From positions 62,001 to 126,000 of the forward strand of contig JARYLI010000002.1 in assembly GCA_029907715.1 (NCBI GenBank): a stretch of 64,000 bases of DNA, in the 5' to 3' direction. The notes beneath the pieces were generated by a model. It was not told the origin of the DNA. It searched no databases and was given only the letters and a program-made list of their open reading frames with translations. The stretch is from Methanothrix sp. (GTDB lineage: Archaea; Halobacteriota; Methanosarcinia; Methanotrichales; Methanotrichaceae). Position numbers and translations under genes: made by a program. How positions within the stretch are numbered: position 1 is the stretch's first letter; each line of letters begins with the position of its first letter. Below, piece after piece: positions 35,891 through 44,710 of this stretch.

Positions 35891-36168
35891 GATCTCCTTT
35901 TCTTCAGCGCCCTCGCTATGCTCCTCAGAGTCTTAGTTTTGCTGCCCTTCTTCAGGACTAGCACCCTGCCGGGCTGGTCGTACCAGCTCTTGGGATAGCA
36001 TTTCTCCCGCTCCACCACAGGATCCAGGTTCAGATCTGCGGAGACGCGGATTATATCCTCCAGCTTCGGGTTGTGCACCGCATCAGCTGTTGCGACCCTT
36101 CTGCCCTGATCCCTGCTACGATCCAGATCAAAGTAAGCCGGCCAAATCACGAGCCGATCCTCAGGCAT
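35887..36168 (-). CDS. srp19: Signal recognition particle 19 kDa protein
   Basis: A 93-residue SRP19 protein, which binds 7S RNA and helps SRP54 assemble. Marks: [20 protein letters not shown] at the N-terminus, [15 protein letters not shown] in the middle and a basic tail [12 protein letters not shown]-like ([12 protein letters not shown]). The start at 36168 is preferred over 36213 because SRP19 proteins begin just before the IWP segment. The 3' end overlaps DUF211 by 4 bases. Confidence 0.92.
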   Translation of the reverse strand: MPEDRLVIWPAYFDLDRSRDQGRRVATADAVHNPKLEDIIRVSADLNLDPVVEREKCYPKSWYDQPGRVLVLKKGSKTKTLRSIARALKKRRS

Positions 36169-36340
36169 GTTAGCAACTCTATCCAGTATCCACTTAAGCT
36201 TTTGGGCAATCAAACCCAGAGTTACATAGGTGCCTGCATGTCATGCATTGTGGATCGATAGCATGGATGACACTGCAGGCATGCCACCCATTCTTTTGGC
36301 AGCCGGGTCGTCTCAAGACCGCAGAGAACTCGACTGCTGC

Positions 36341-36449
36341 AGTACATCAGGGTTCAAGGGTTGCATGTGCGACCAAACGGCGGCATCCGTCCGGCTGTCT
36401 ACAGGTTCAAGCTGAAGTGCATCAGAGTTTCAGGGTGGATATGCGACCA
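36341..36449. repeat. Imperfect 35-base direct repeat
   Basis: AGTACATCAGGGTTCAAGGG with TGCATGTGCGACCA (36341-36375) recurs as AGTGCATCAGAGTTTCAGGG with GATATGCGACCA (36416-36449). The function is unknown. The rest of 36214-36526 holds no gene. Confidence 0.45.
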
Positions 36450-36526
36450 CATCGAGGGCCTCTGGCCATCTTGAGCAGGATCAATAAGAGCGTGGCCATT
36501 TACTGTCATGACGACATGATTTATAG

Positions 36527-36649
36527 GTATTTGCTCAATATCGTGAGCATACTTGAGTTACTGATCAAGCGAAGCCGCTATTATCGGGCATGTTGTTCAT
36601 CCAGAAATCCGCCAAGAGGGCAATTTACCTCAACGTATTGAGCATGTTC
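36527..36649. repeat. Family F element, copy 2
   Basis: A 123-base element matching the reverse complement of 3568-3685, flanked by an 8-base duplication ATTTATAG (36519-36526 and 36650-36657). It lies just upstream of the small membrane protein gene. Confidence 0.78.
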
Positions 36650-36679
36650 ATTTATAGTGGTGGTTGTATACACCCTGCC

Positions 36680-36880
36680 ATGGAGATGTGGAAGATCCTG
36701 CTGATCTGTCTCCTGATGCTGCCTGCATTCTTTGCCCTGAACTACCTGGTGGTTGTCTACATGGCCAGAAGCAGGAGGGAAAGGGAGATGAGAGTTGAGA
36801 GGTTTGTGGGGGATTCTGTGGGCAGGGACTACAGAGCTCACAGATTTGTCACAAGACGGTACCGGCCGAGGAGAAGGTGA
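36680..36880 (+). CDS. Small single-pass membrane protein
   Basis: A 66-residue ORF: one membrane helix (ILLICLLMLPAFFALNYLVV, residues 5-26) then a very basic tail (ARSRREREMRVERF, RRYRPRRR). No family recognised. The start at 36680 (MEMWK) is chosen because the longer frame runs into the F element. Confidence is limited by the lack of a clear ribosome binding site. Confidence 0.45.
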   Translation: MEMWKILLICLLMLPAFFALNYLVVVYMARSRREREMRVERFVGDSVGRDYRAHRFVTRRYRPRRR

Positions 36881-37023
36881 GCTTATTGCACGGCAGTGGT
36901 CTCGAAATGACCGAATGACCCGTAAAATCGCCGTTCGCTGAGTATTCACCACATGGATCTCAAGGCCAACATGCTCTTGGTCTCAATGGTTAGAGACCAG
37001 CAGACCGCAGAATATTTGGATGA

Positions 37024-37147
37024 CGCTCTTATCCATCAGATGAATTGCACTAAGAGGCAGCAGTCATGCTATGCGCTCATTGCGAGGGGACGAGTGCATT
37101 AATCAACCAGCTTGCATGTCCTTCAAGTTGCTGAATACATAAGAGCG
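37024..37147 (+). repeat. Family B element, copy 8 (complete)
   Basis: A 124-base B element, ends CGCTCTTATCC and ACATAAGAGCG, flanked by a perfect 8-base duplication TTGGATGA (37016-37023 and 37148-37155). Confidence 0.88.
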
Positions 37148-37181
37148 TTGGATGAATGCAGACAGGAGGGGGTTTCAGATC

Positions 37182-37583
37182 ATGACCAGCATCAAGAATG
37201 CGCCGAGAACCGCGACCACAATCAAGGTGAGATCGAAGCCGGAGTACATGATAAGCAGATCCAGGGATCCGTATCACGAGCTGATGCTGCGTTTATTCAA
37301 GGATGAGACGACCGCGATGAGGGGCAGGAGGTTCCTGGGCATCATAGAGGAGAGGATGCGTGAGGGAAATCCGCTGAAGACGAACGAGTGGGAGAGCATG
37401 ATCAGGGAGCTTGAAATAAGCAGGTCGGCATTCTATGCCATGAGGAACAAGCTTCTGGGTGCAGGGCTGATCTCCATAAGAGGAGGCGAGTACAGGCTCT
37501 CAGGAGCGTTCAGCAAGGATCTTGTGGACATGGCGAGATGGTGGTGGACCGCTGTTCTCGGAAACAGCCTGGAGAACCTCTAG
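37182..37583 (+). CDS. Winged-helix-like DNA-binding protein
   Basis: A 133-residue basic protein. Residues 60-115 look like a winged helix: KTNEWESMIRELEISRSAFY is the helix-turn-helix, AMRNKLLGAGLISIRGGEYRL the recognition helix and wing. The C-terminus is aromatic (DMARWWWTAVLG). ATG at 37182 follows GGAGGGGG by 9 bases. It lies 54 bases before glyS and may be co-transcribed with it. The family is not recognised by name. Confidence 0.65.
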   Translation: MTSIKNAPRTATTIKVRSKPEYMISRSRDPYHELMLRLFKDETTAMRGRRFLGIIEERMREGNPLKTNEWESMIRELEISRSAFYAMRNKLLGAGLISIRGGEYRLSGAFSKDLVDMARWWWTAVLGNSLENL

Positions 37584-37637
37584 CCCAGGATAAAGGTTAA
37601 ATTATCACGTGCGATCCTACCATCGGAGGATTTTGGT

Positions 37638-39371
37638 ATGGACAGGTACGAGCAGGTGACCGAGCTGGCGAGAAGACGTGGCTTCATGTGGCCGTCCTTC
37701 GAGCTCTACGGTGGTGCTGCTGGCTTCTACGACTACGGTCCTCTCGGAGCCAGGCTGAAGAGGAGGATAGAGGACATCTGGAGGAGGTTCTTCGTCATAG
37801 GTGAGGGGTTCGCAGAGATCGAGTGCCCGACGATAGGCATCGAGGAGGTGTTCAGAGCATCAGGCCATCTGAGCGGCTTCTCCGATCCCCTAACAGAGTG
37901 CAAGGAGTGCAAGGAGATCTACAGGGCAGATCATCTCATAAAGCACATCGTGGAGGTCCCTGACGCTCTCTCCGCAGAGGAGATCTACAGGGTGATGAAG
38001 GAGAACGACATCACCTGCCCGGAGTGCGGCGGAGAGCTCTCTGAGGTGTACGAGTTCAACCTGATGTTCAGAACCGCGATCGGTCCTGGCAACAGGCATC
38101 CCGGCTACCTCAGGCCTGAGACAGCACAGGGCATGTTCATAAACTTCCCCAGGCTTCTCAGGTACTACCGCGATTCTCTGCCGTTCGGCGCTGTCCAGAT
38201 CGGAAGATCCTACAGGAATGAGATATCCCCGAGGCAGGGTGTGATAAGGCTCAGGGAGTTCAGCCAGGCCGAGGCAGAGGTCTTCATAGATCCCAGAAGC
38301 AAGCGGCACCCGCGCTTCTCCGAGGTGAAAGATCTCCGGCTGAGACTCTACTCCAGGGAAGCACAGGAGCGCGGCCAGGTCGAGGAGATGAGCGTCGGAG
38401 AGGCCGTGGAGCGCGGGATCATAGCACACGAGATCCTCGCATACTTCGTCGCAAGGACCTATGAGTATCTGGTGGCGGTTGGCGTTGACAGGGATCGCCT
38501 TCGGTTCAGGCAGCACAAGGCGGATGAGATGGCGCATTATGCAGCCGACTGCTGGGATGCAGAGGTCCTGCTCGACCGTCTCGGCTGGATAGAGATCGTC
38601 GGCATAGCAGACCGCACGGATTACGATCTCAGGTCACACATGGCGCTGAGCAAGGCGAACCTCAGCGTGTTCGTCCATTACCCTGAGCCCATCAGGCGCA
38701 AAAGGGTCGCTGTGAAGCCTGATATGAAGGCACTGGGGCCTAGGTTCAAGGGCAGGGCAAAGGCGATAGCAGAGGCCCTCCAGTCGATGGATCTCTCAAA
38801 TCTCAAAGACGATATCATAAAGGTCACTGTGGACGGCGAGACGTACGAGATCGAGAGGAGCCTCGTATCCGTTGAGGAGATCGAGGAGGAGATACGCGGC
38901 GAGGAGGTGGTGCCGCACGTCATCGAGCCGTCCTTCGGTATAGACAGGATCCTGTACACAGTGCTCGAGCATTCTTACCACGAAGAGCCTGTCGAGGGTG
39001 AGATGAGGGCGGTCCTGAGGTTCCTGCCCGGCATATCTCCTGTGGACGTCGCTGTTCTCCCCCTCATGGACAAGGATGAGCTGGTCGGGCCCGCGAGGAG
39101 GATCTTTGATGCGTTCAGGAGATGCGGCATGCTCGCGGAGTTCGACACATCAGGATCCATCGGGCGGAGGTACAGGCGCAACGATGAGATAGGTACTCCG
39201 TACTGCATCACCGTTGATTACCAGACGCTCGAGGACGGAACGGTCACAGTGCGGGACAGGGACACGATGCAGCAGATCAGGATTGCAGAGGACAGAGCGG
39301 TTGATGTCATCAGGGGTCTTCTATCCGGAGCTCTCTGCTTCTCAGAGGCCGGTGCACCTGTAAAGGCATGA
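37638..39371 (+). CDS. glyS: Glycyl-tRNA synthetase (class II, alpha2 type)
   Basis: A 577-residue class II synthetase. Motif 1 region GAAGFYDYGPLGARLKRRIE, zinc-like pairs CKECKE and CPECGGELS in the insertion, glycine-enzyme signature RPETAQGMFINFPRLL, motif 2 FGAVQIGRSYRNEISPRQGV, FSQAEAEVFID, motif 3 PHVIEPSFGIDRILYTVLEH, and a C-terminal anticodon domain (VDVAVLPLMDKDELVGPARR). Length is normal for archaea. The stop overlaps the start of the next gene by 4 bases. Confidence 0.96.
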   Translation: MDRYEQVTELARRRGFMWPSFELYGGAAGFYDYGPLGARLKRRIEDIWRRFFVIGEGFAEIECPTIGIEEVFRASGHLSGFSDPLTECKECKEIYRADHLIKHIVEVPDALSAEEIYRVMKENDITCPECGGELSEVYEFNLMFRTAIGPGNRHPGYLRPETAQGMFINFPRLLRYYRDSLPFGAVQIGRSYRNEISPRQGVIRLREFSQAEAEVFIDPRSKRHPRFSEVKDLRLRLYSREAQERGQVEEMSVGEAVERGIIAHEILAYFVARTYEYLVAVGVDRDRLRFRQHKADEMAHYAADCWDAEVLLDRLGWIEIVGIADRTDYDLRSHMALSKANLSVFVHYPEPIRRKRVAVKPDMKALGPRFKGRAKAIAEALQSMDLSNLKDDIIKVTVDGETYEIERSLVSVEEIEEEIRGEEVVPHVIEPSFGIDRILYTVLEHSYHEEPVEGEMRAVLRFLPGISPVDVAVLPLMDKDELVGPARRIFDAFRRCGMLAEFDTSGSIGRRYRRNDEIGTPYCITVDYQTLEDGTVTVRDRDTMQQIRIAEDRAVDVIRGLLSGALCFSEAGAPVKA

Positions 39372-39994
39372 TGGCTGCTGAGAACTGGCGCTCCTGTCTG
39401 ATCAGGGAGATCAGAAGGAAGTCCATACATCTCACCGGCCTGTCTGTGCCAGTCCTCCTCCTCAAGGCCGGATGGTGTATGACTGTTGGATTTGTCGCCA
39501 CAGCTCTGCTTGTTGCAGTCGTTCTGGAGGCGCTCAGGCTCAGAGGGATGATACGGCTTCCGGAGGTCAGAGAGAGCGAGCAGGGGCGTGTGGCAGGCTA
39601 TTTCTTCTACATATCAGGTTGCCTTTTGACTGTGATTCTTTTCAGCGAGATGATTGCGGCTCTCGCCATACTCATGCTCTGCATAGGTGATGCAGCCAGC
39701 GGCATTGTCGGATCTGTGATCGTGGGATCAAACGTGCGCGATTCGGGCATACCACGAAAGAGAAAGCCTCGGATTGTTGCAGCGGCCATGCTCTCGGTAT
39801 GCACGCTCCTTGGCTTCATTTTCTCCGGCGCCATGCACCTCCCGCCACATGTATACCTGGCAGGTGCAGCAGGTGCGACTCTTGCCGACTCGGTGCCGAT
39901 TTTTGTAAGGGGCAGATCTGTGGACGACAACTTCACGATACCCCTGATATCAGGCGCCCTGATGACCGCAGCATCGATTATCTTGGGGGGTTAG
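39368..39994 (+). CDS. CTP-dependent lipid kinase-like membrane protein (SEC59/DGK1 family)
   Basis: A 208-residue membrane protein with about six hydrophobic segments. It starts with the family motif REIRRKSIHLTGLSVPVLL and contains LCIGDAASGIVGS (the GDA catalytic signature) and ADSVPIFVRGRSVDDNFTIPL, as in dolichol kinase and CTP-dependent diacylglycerol kinases. In archaea relatives may phosphorylate polyprenols or geranylgeraniol lipids; the substrate here is not known. The ATGA overlap with glyS indicates translational coupling. Confidence 0.82.
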   Translation: MMAAENWRSCLIREIRRKSIHLTGLSVPVLLLKAGWCMTVGFVATALLVAVVLEALRLRGMIRLPEVRESEQGRVAGYFFYISGCLLTVILFSEMIAALAILMLCIGDAASGIVGSVIVGSNVRDSGIPRKRKPRIVAAAMLSVCTLLGFIFSGAMHLPPHVYLAGAAGATLADSVPIFVRGRSVDDNFTIPLISGALMTAASIILGG

Positions 39995-40162
39995 CTGCGG
40001 AGCCATCTCTCTCCTTACCCCTCTCTGGAGCAAATGCGCATGGTTCGGCCACTCCGGGTGAAGAGGAGTTTTTGCTGCCACTGCACCCCCGGAGGTTGAA
40101 ACTGCAACGCCCTGCTGCACATTCCGCCAGATTTAGATAGGTGGCCCGTCACTTTACAAACG

Positions 40163-41608
40163 ATGATCTGCCGGCCCGGACGTTCGATTCTTCTTCTCCT
40201 GCTGATCAGCATGCAATCAGACTCGTCGGCAGTTACAGTCGCGGCTGATGAGATCATGCAGAAGGTGATCTCTGGGGAGCCCGTTATGCTTGATGGCGTT
40301 ACCATCTCGGGATCCCTGAATCTCTCCGGAATAGAGCCGCAGATCGTGAGGAGGGAGTTTGTCATCACGAACTCGGAGATGTGTGATGCAGACCTGAGCG
40401 GACTGGTGTTTGAGGGTGCTGTGAACCTCACCGGCACCAGGATCGGGGATATGGATTTCGCATCAGCTGTATTTTCCCAGGACGCGATATTCGATCTTAT
40501 CGAGGTCTCGGGCGATGCCAGCTTCGAGGGCGCTCACTTCAGGCGGGATGCGAGCTTCTCCGGATCCAGGTTCTCACGCGCTGCTGAGATGAACTTCACA
40601 GCATTTGACGACTACGGGTACTTTGCTGACAGCGCATTTCATGGAGGTCTGCACATTTCAAGCTCCTCCTTCCAGGGGTTTGCGGATTTTTACGGAGCCC
40701 GCATCTCCGGAGATTTTCTCGGTCTGAACACAAAATTTGGTGATGGGGCTGGCTTCATGAATGCGGAGTTTAACGGAGATGCGAACTTCGGCATGTCGAG
40801 CTTCGCTGGATACACTTCCTTCGAGGGGTCGGCGTTCAGGGGCGTTGCTAACTTCGCCCTGGCAAGGTTTGATAAGGCTGTTTACTTCGGCGATATCACA
40901 TTCGAGGAAGATGCGGTCTTCGGGCTGACACAGTTCGAGGGTCTCGCAAACTTCGCGGGCACGTATTTCATGGGCGATCTCAACCTGAACAGCGCGCGCA
41001 TCGATGCCTTCGTTCTCGACAACACCACATTCGGGAGCGCATCCAGGATAAACCTTAAGGGCGCTGAGTTCAGAAGGCTGACAGCACCATGGTCTCAAAT
41101 AAAAGATCATCTCCTCTACGACGGTGCAACCTATCTGGCTCTGGTCAAGAACTACCAGGACCTGGAGTGGTTTGAGGATGCAGATAACTGCTACTACGAT
41201 TACAGAAGGGAGGCACAGCTCAGAAAGCCTTTCGGCTGGGGAAAGACCATCGATTACCTCGCATGGATAACATGCGGCTACGGGGTCAGGCCGAGCTATC
41301 CTTTCATCTGGTCGATCGTGCTTATAGTACTTTTCGGAGCGGTGTTCTCTCTCGGCAAAGGCGTTTACAAACAGACCACAGTGCTGGATCAGAATCCTGA
41401 AAGGCTGAGGGAGCAGATCAGTGTTGAGAGAAGGCCGATCTCGCTCCACGAGAGCATGTACTTCAGCGCGCTCATATATCTTTATGCGGGTCCGGTAGAG
41501 TTCAGGCCCTCCGGCATCTACAGGTACCTTGTGATCCTGGAGGGCATCCTGGGGTGGTTCTTCCTCTCACTGTTTCTGGTGAGCCTCGGGAGGGTTATGA
41601 TAAGGTAG
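40163..41608 (+). CDS. Pentapeptide-repeat membrane protein with channel-like C-terminus
   Basis: A 481-residue protein. Residues 1-24 are a signal peptide. Residues 50-310 are tandem pentapeptide-like repeats (FEGAHFRRDASFSGSRF, ANFALARFDKAVYFGDITF) that would fold as a right-handed quadrilateral helix. Residues 365-481 contain two membrane helices around a pore-loop-like stretch ESMYFSALIYLYAGPVEFRP, arranged like two-helix potassium channels (Ion_trans_2), but the TVGYG filter is absent. It may be a non-selective channel or a sensor. A TTTAGATA box about 30 bases upstream suggests a leaderless transcript. Confidence 0.8.
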   Translation: MICRPGRSILLLLLISMQSDSSAVTVAADEIMQKVISGEPVMLDGVTISGSLNLSGIEPQIVRREFVITNSEMCDADLSGLVFEGAVNLTGTRIGDMDFASAVFSQDAIFDLIEVSGDASFEGAHFRRDASFSGSRFSRAAEMNFTAFDDYGYFADSAFHGGLHISSSSFQGFADFYGARISGDFLGLNTKFGDGAGFMNAEFNGDANFGMSSFAGYTSFEGSAFRGVANFALARFDKAVYFGDITFEEDAVFGLTQFEGLANFAGTYFMGDLNLNSARIDAFVLDNTTFGSASRINLKGAEFRRLTAPWSQIKDHLLYDGATYLALVKNYQDLEWFEDADNCYYDYRREAQLRKPFGWGKTIDYLAWITCGYGVRPSYPFIWSIVLIVLFGAVFSLGKGVYKQTTVLDQNPERLREQISVERRPISLHESMYFSALIYLYAGPVEFRPSGIYRYLVILEGILGWFFLSLFLVSLGRVMIR

Positions 41609-41612
41609 CCTG

Positions 41613-41710
41613 CGCCCTGAACGGCCTCTGCTGCAGCAGTGCTGAGGCATCATGCTTTCGTAATGGAGCGCCTGAATGACCTCTGCCATACCAGTGCTGA
41701 AGTAGCATGA
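41613..41710. repeat. Imperfect 41-base direct repeat
   Basis: CCTGAACGGCCTCTGC...CAGTGCTGAGG...CATG (41613-41654) recurs as CCTGAATGACCTCTGC...CAGTGCTGAAG...CATG (41670-41709). It lies directly after the pentapeptide gene stop. No function evident. Confidence 0.5.
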
Positions 41711-41751
41711 AACTGGATGTCATCAGGGAATCGCAGGCATAACTTCCGGAA

Positions 41752-41861
41752 CGCTTCCATCTGACGACCTGCCCGCAGAATCACCGGACCTGTTATGCGC
41801 CATGGGGTGAGTGCATCCAGCAACCGGGCATTACCTTCAGGTTGTTAAACAGATGAGAGCG
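41752..41861 (+). repeat. Family B element, copy 9 (diverged)
   Basis: A 110-base diverged copy: CGCTTCCATCTGACGACCTG at the left, CAGCAACCGGGCATTACCTT in the middle and AGATGAGAGCG at the right. Termini and flanks are eroded, so it is among the oldest copies. Confidence 0.65.
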
Positions 41862-41894
41862 TGATCTTTAAGGGTGTATTTTTCCCATCCCGCT

Positions 41895-43061
41895 CTATGT
41901 CGTGTACTTCGCGTTGATGTTCACGTACTCGTGAGTCAGATCGCATCCGAAGCTGCGGGCGCTCACGGTTCCTGCGCCCAGGTCTATCTGGATTAAGATC
42001 TCATCGCTGGACATGACCTTTTTCGCCTCTTCCAGCACGTCATCGACTATTATACCCCGATCCACAAGCACCACGGAGCCCTTGCTGGAGCTCATGCTCA
42101 GAGAGATCCTGGAGGGGTCGAACTCAGCCCCGGATCGACCTGCTGCACACACGATCCTCCCCCAGTTCGGATCCTCACCGTACAGCGCTGCCTTCACGAG
42201 ATTGCTTCTCGCTATGCTCTTCGCAGCCCTCCGCGCATCCTCGATGGATGCTGCTCCGGTGACCTCCACCTCCATCGCCTTTGTCGCGCCCTCTCCGTCC
42301 CTTGCAATCATTTTAGCCAGGCTAACGCACACGTACTCCATTGCCTCCCTGAATGATTCTGGCTCGCATTCCACCGCCCGGGTGCTGGTCAGGAGCACTG
42401 TGTCATTTGTGCTTGTGTCTCCATCGACTGTCAGCATGTTGAAGCTCACATCCACAGCATCTTTCAGGAACGTGTAGAGCTCCGGGCCGACATCAGCGTC
42501 TGTGTAGATAAAAGCCAGCATCGTCGCCATATCAGGTTCTATCATGCCCGCGCCCTTGCATATGCCCCCAACACGAAATCCCTCATGCTCGACAGCGACC
42601 TCTTTGACTTTTGTATCGGTCGTCATTATCGCCTGCGCTGCCTCCCTGCTCGCGTCGGGGCCTGAGCGGAGTGCTGGAGCAGCCTCTTTTGCGAGCGATG
42701 AGATCAGATTGAGATCAAGGTAGCGGCCTATGACACCGGTCGATGCGACGCCGATCCGCTCAGGGCTGCATCCGAGCATCTCAGCCATCATGCCGGCCAT
42801 CCTCTCCGCGTCCCTCATACCGCGCATACCGGTATATGCATTTGCGGATCCGCTGTTCGCGATCACCCCCTCAATTCTTCCTCCAGATCTTCTGAGATGA
42901 CCGATGGTCACCTCTATTGGCGCAGCCCTCACCCTGTTTCTCGTGAAGACACCAGCCGCATATCCGGAGCATGAGATCATCGCGACGCCGTACCTGCCGC
43001 GCTTAACACCGCAGGCTCTCACTCCCGGCACGGCGCATATACCGCCATCAATCACTCTCAT
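41895..43061 (-). CDS. argJ: Arginine biosynthesis bifunctional protein ArgJ (glutamate N-acetyltransferase)
   Basis: A 388-residue ArgJ that transfers the acetyl group from N-acetylornithine to glutamate (and possibly from acetyl-CoA). Marks: SCSGYAAGVFTRNRVRAAP, GVIANSGSANAYTG, the oxyanion hole region GVASTGVIG, KGAGMIEPDMATMLAFIYTD with the self-cleavage site ATMLAF (new N-terminal Thr), and DPNWGRIVCAAGRSG. ATG at 43061 is chosen because GGAGGTATC immediately precedes it; the longer frame lies inside the CBS gene. It overlaps the upstream CBS gene by 4 bases (ATGA). Confidence 0.95.
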   Translation of the reverse strand: MRVIDGGICAVPGVRACGVKRGRYGVAMISCSGYAAGVFTRNRVRAAPIEVTIGHLRRSGGRIEGVIANSGSANAYTGMRGMRDAERMAGMMAEMLGCSPERIGVASTGVIGRYLDLNLISSLAKEAAPALRSGPDASREAAQAIMTTDTKVKEVAVEHEGFRVGGICKGAGMIEPDMATMLAFIYTDADVGPELYTFLKDAVDVSFNMLTVDGDTSTNDTVLLTSTRAVECEPESFREAMEYVCVSLAKMIARDGEGATKAMEVEVTGAASIEDARRAAKSIARSNLVKAALYGEDPNWGRIVCAAGRSGAEFDPSRISLSMSSSKGSVVLVDRGIIVDDVLEEAKKVMSSDEILIQIDLGAGTVSARSFGCDLTHEYVNINAKYTT

Positions 43062-43534
43062 GATACCTCCGCGGAACCCAGTCCGCTTATGATGTCGCCG
43101 CGGGTCAATATCCCGACCAGCCTGGAGCCCTCTACGACCGGCAGCCTGTTTATTCTGTGCTTCGTCATTATCGCGGCGGCCTCCTCTATGGATGCATCCG
43201 GGCTCACTGTTATGGGCTTCCTGCTCATCACATCCGAGACGCGCATTTTTGTTATCTCCTCCAGCGACCTCTTCATCCGCTCCCACCGTATCACATCTCT
43301 CACAGGGACCTCAAATATCTCGAAGGGGCTCGGGAGCCAGAGCTCTCCCCGATCGTCCTCTGTCGATAGAAGCCTCAGGAGATCGGATTCAGATACCACG
43401 CCCACAAGCTCATCCCCATCGAGCACAGGCATGCCGCTTATTTTGTTCTCCCTGAGCAGACGAGCTGCCTCTGCTATCGGGTCGCTCGCCTGGCAGGTGA
43501 CAGGTTTTCTGTTCATGATGTCCTTAACGAGCAT
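43058..43534 (-). CDS. Two-CBS-domain protein in the arginine gene cluster
   Basis: A 158-residue protein consisting of two CBS domains: MLVKDIMNRKPVTCQASDPI...GMPVLDGDELVGVVSESDLL, then RVSDVMSRKPITVSPDASIE...NRLPVVEGSRLVGILTRGDI. CBS pairs bind adenosine ligands such as AMP, ATP or SAM and act as regulators. ATG at 43534 follows GGAGGTCAC. It sits between argC (111 bases upstream) and argJ (4-base overlap), which suggests it tunes arginine synthesis to energy charge. That role is inference from position only. Confidence 0.9.
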   Translation of the reverse strand: MLVKDIMNRKPVTCQASDPIAEAARLLRENKISGMPVLDGDELVGVVSESDLLRLLSTEDDRGELWLPSPFEIFEVPVRDVIRWERMKRSLEEITKMRVSDVMSRKPITVSPDASIEEAAAIMTKHRINRLPVVEGSRLVGILTRGDIISGLGSAEVS

Positions 43535-43645
43535 TGTGACCTCCCCTCCAGCCAGGGTGTTGCTCTGAATCACGCCTGTGTGAGACCTCTCATAATACTA
43601 TTTATGCGATCTTCTCAGCCCGGATGCTGTACCCTGGCGCTACAA

Positions 43646-44671
43646 TCACGGGGCACCGCCGGGGAACCAGAGACCCGTTGTCTCATCCAGACCCATCATC
43701 AGGTTCATGTTCTGAATTGCCTGGCCGGAGGCACCCTTGACCAGGTTATCTATGGCGGATATAACAACTATGCGGTCGCTGTTCTTTTCGATCTCAAAAC
43801 CGATATCGCAGAAGTTCGAGCAGCGGACGTTGCCCAGCATCGGCACACCATCCACAAGCCGGACAAACCTGGCTTTGCTGTAGAAATCGCTGTAGAGCTT
43901 TGAGACAAACTCCCTGTCCTGTATCTTATCTGAGAATGAATCCTTCACAAAGACGTGAGCTGTTGTGAGAATACCGCGAACCGCCGGTATCACATGCGGT
44001 GTGAAGCTGATCCTGATGTCGTTCTGCAGACGGGATAGCTCCTGCTTTATCTCAGGCACGTGCCTGTGGTTCGTCACCCTGTAGCACCTTATGTTCTCCG
44101 CCAGGTTCGGGTAGTGGCTGGTCTCAGTCGGCTCAGCGCCTGCGCCGGATATACCTGACTTGGAATCGAAGACCACGCGGTCTATCATTCCGGCCTTCGC
44201 GAGCGGGGCGACAGCCAGCGTTGCACCTGTGGGATAGCATCCTGGATTCCCTACAAGAGATGCGCCTGCAACCTCCGGGTGCAGCTCCGGCAGGCCGAAG
44301 ACCGCTTCCCTGGGAGCTCTGTGCTTTATCCCGTATGTCTTCTCGAATACATCTACCGGAAGCCTGTAGTCAGCGCTCAGATCTATCACCTTTGCGCCAT
44401 TATCGAGCAGCTCCGGAACCCAGTCCATTGCAGTTCCGTGAGGTACTGCCGTGAACACGACATCACACCTCTGGGATATCTCAGCAGGCGAGGGAGCCTC
44501 GAACCTGAGATCGAGCATGCCTCTGAGATGCTGATGCACCGATACCACCGGCTTTCCGGCAAGCTTTCTGGATGTGACGCAGACCACATTTGCAGATGGA
44601 TGCACGGAGAGAAGGCGGAGCAGCTCACCGCCTGTGTAGCCCGAACCGCCGACTATTCCTATGTCTATCAT
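43646..44671 (-). CDS. argC: N-acetyl-gamma-glutamyl-phosphate reductase
   Basis: A 341-residue ArgC, the NADPH-dependent reductase of arginine synthesis. Marks: GIVGGSGYTGGELLRLLSVHP (Rossmann loop), VFTAVPHGTAMDWVPELLD, VIDLSADYRL, the catalytic cysteine in VGNPGCYPTGATLAVAPL, SGISGAGAEPTETSHYPN and HRHVPEIKQEL. Length is normal. It is the first gene of an argC-CBS-argJ run. Confidence 0.96.
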   Translation of the reverse strand: MIDIGIVGGSGYTGGELLRLLSVHPSANVVCVTSRKLAGKPVVSVHQHLRGMLDLRFEAPSPAEISQRCDVVFTAVPHGTAMDWVPELLDNGAKVIDLSADYRLPVDVFEKTYGIKHRAPREAVFGLPELHPEVAGASLVGNPGCYPTGATLAVAPLAKAGMIDRVVFDSKSGISGAGAEPTETSHYPNLAENIRCYRVTNHRHVPEIKQELSRLQNDIRISFTPHVIPAVRGILTTAHVFVKDSFSDKIQDREFVSKLYSDFYSKARFVRLVDGVPMLGNVRCSNFCDIGFEIEKNSDRIVVISAIDNLVKGASGQAIQNMNLMMGLDETTGLWFPGGAP

Positions 44672-44710
44672 GCTGCGTGAGGACCTCTCTGCTGATATAA
44701 ATCTGCGGCG

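Noticed and set aside
40658-41449. A 263-residue minus-strand frame inside the pentapeptide gene
   Set aside because: Antisense shadow; its start and composition show no sign of a real protein.
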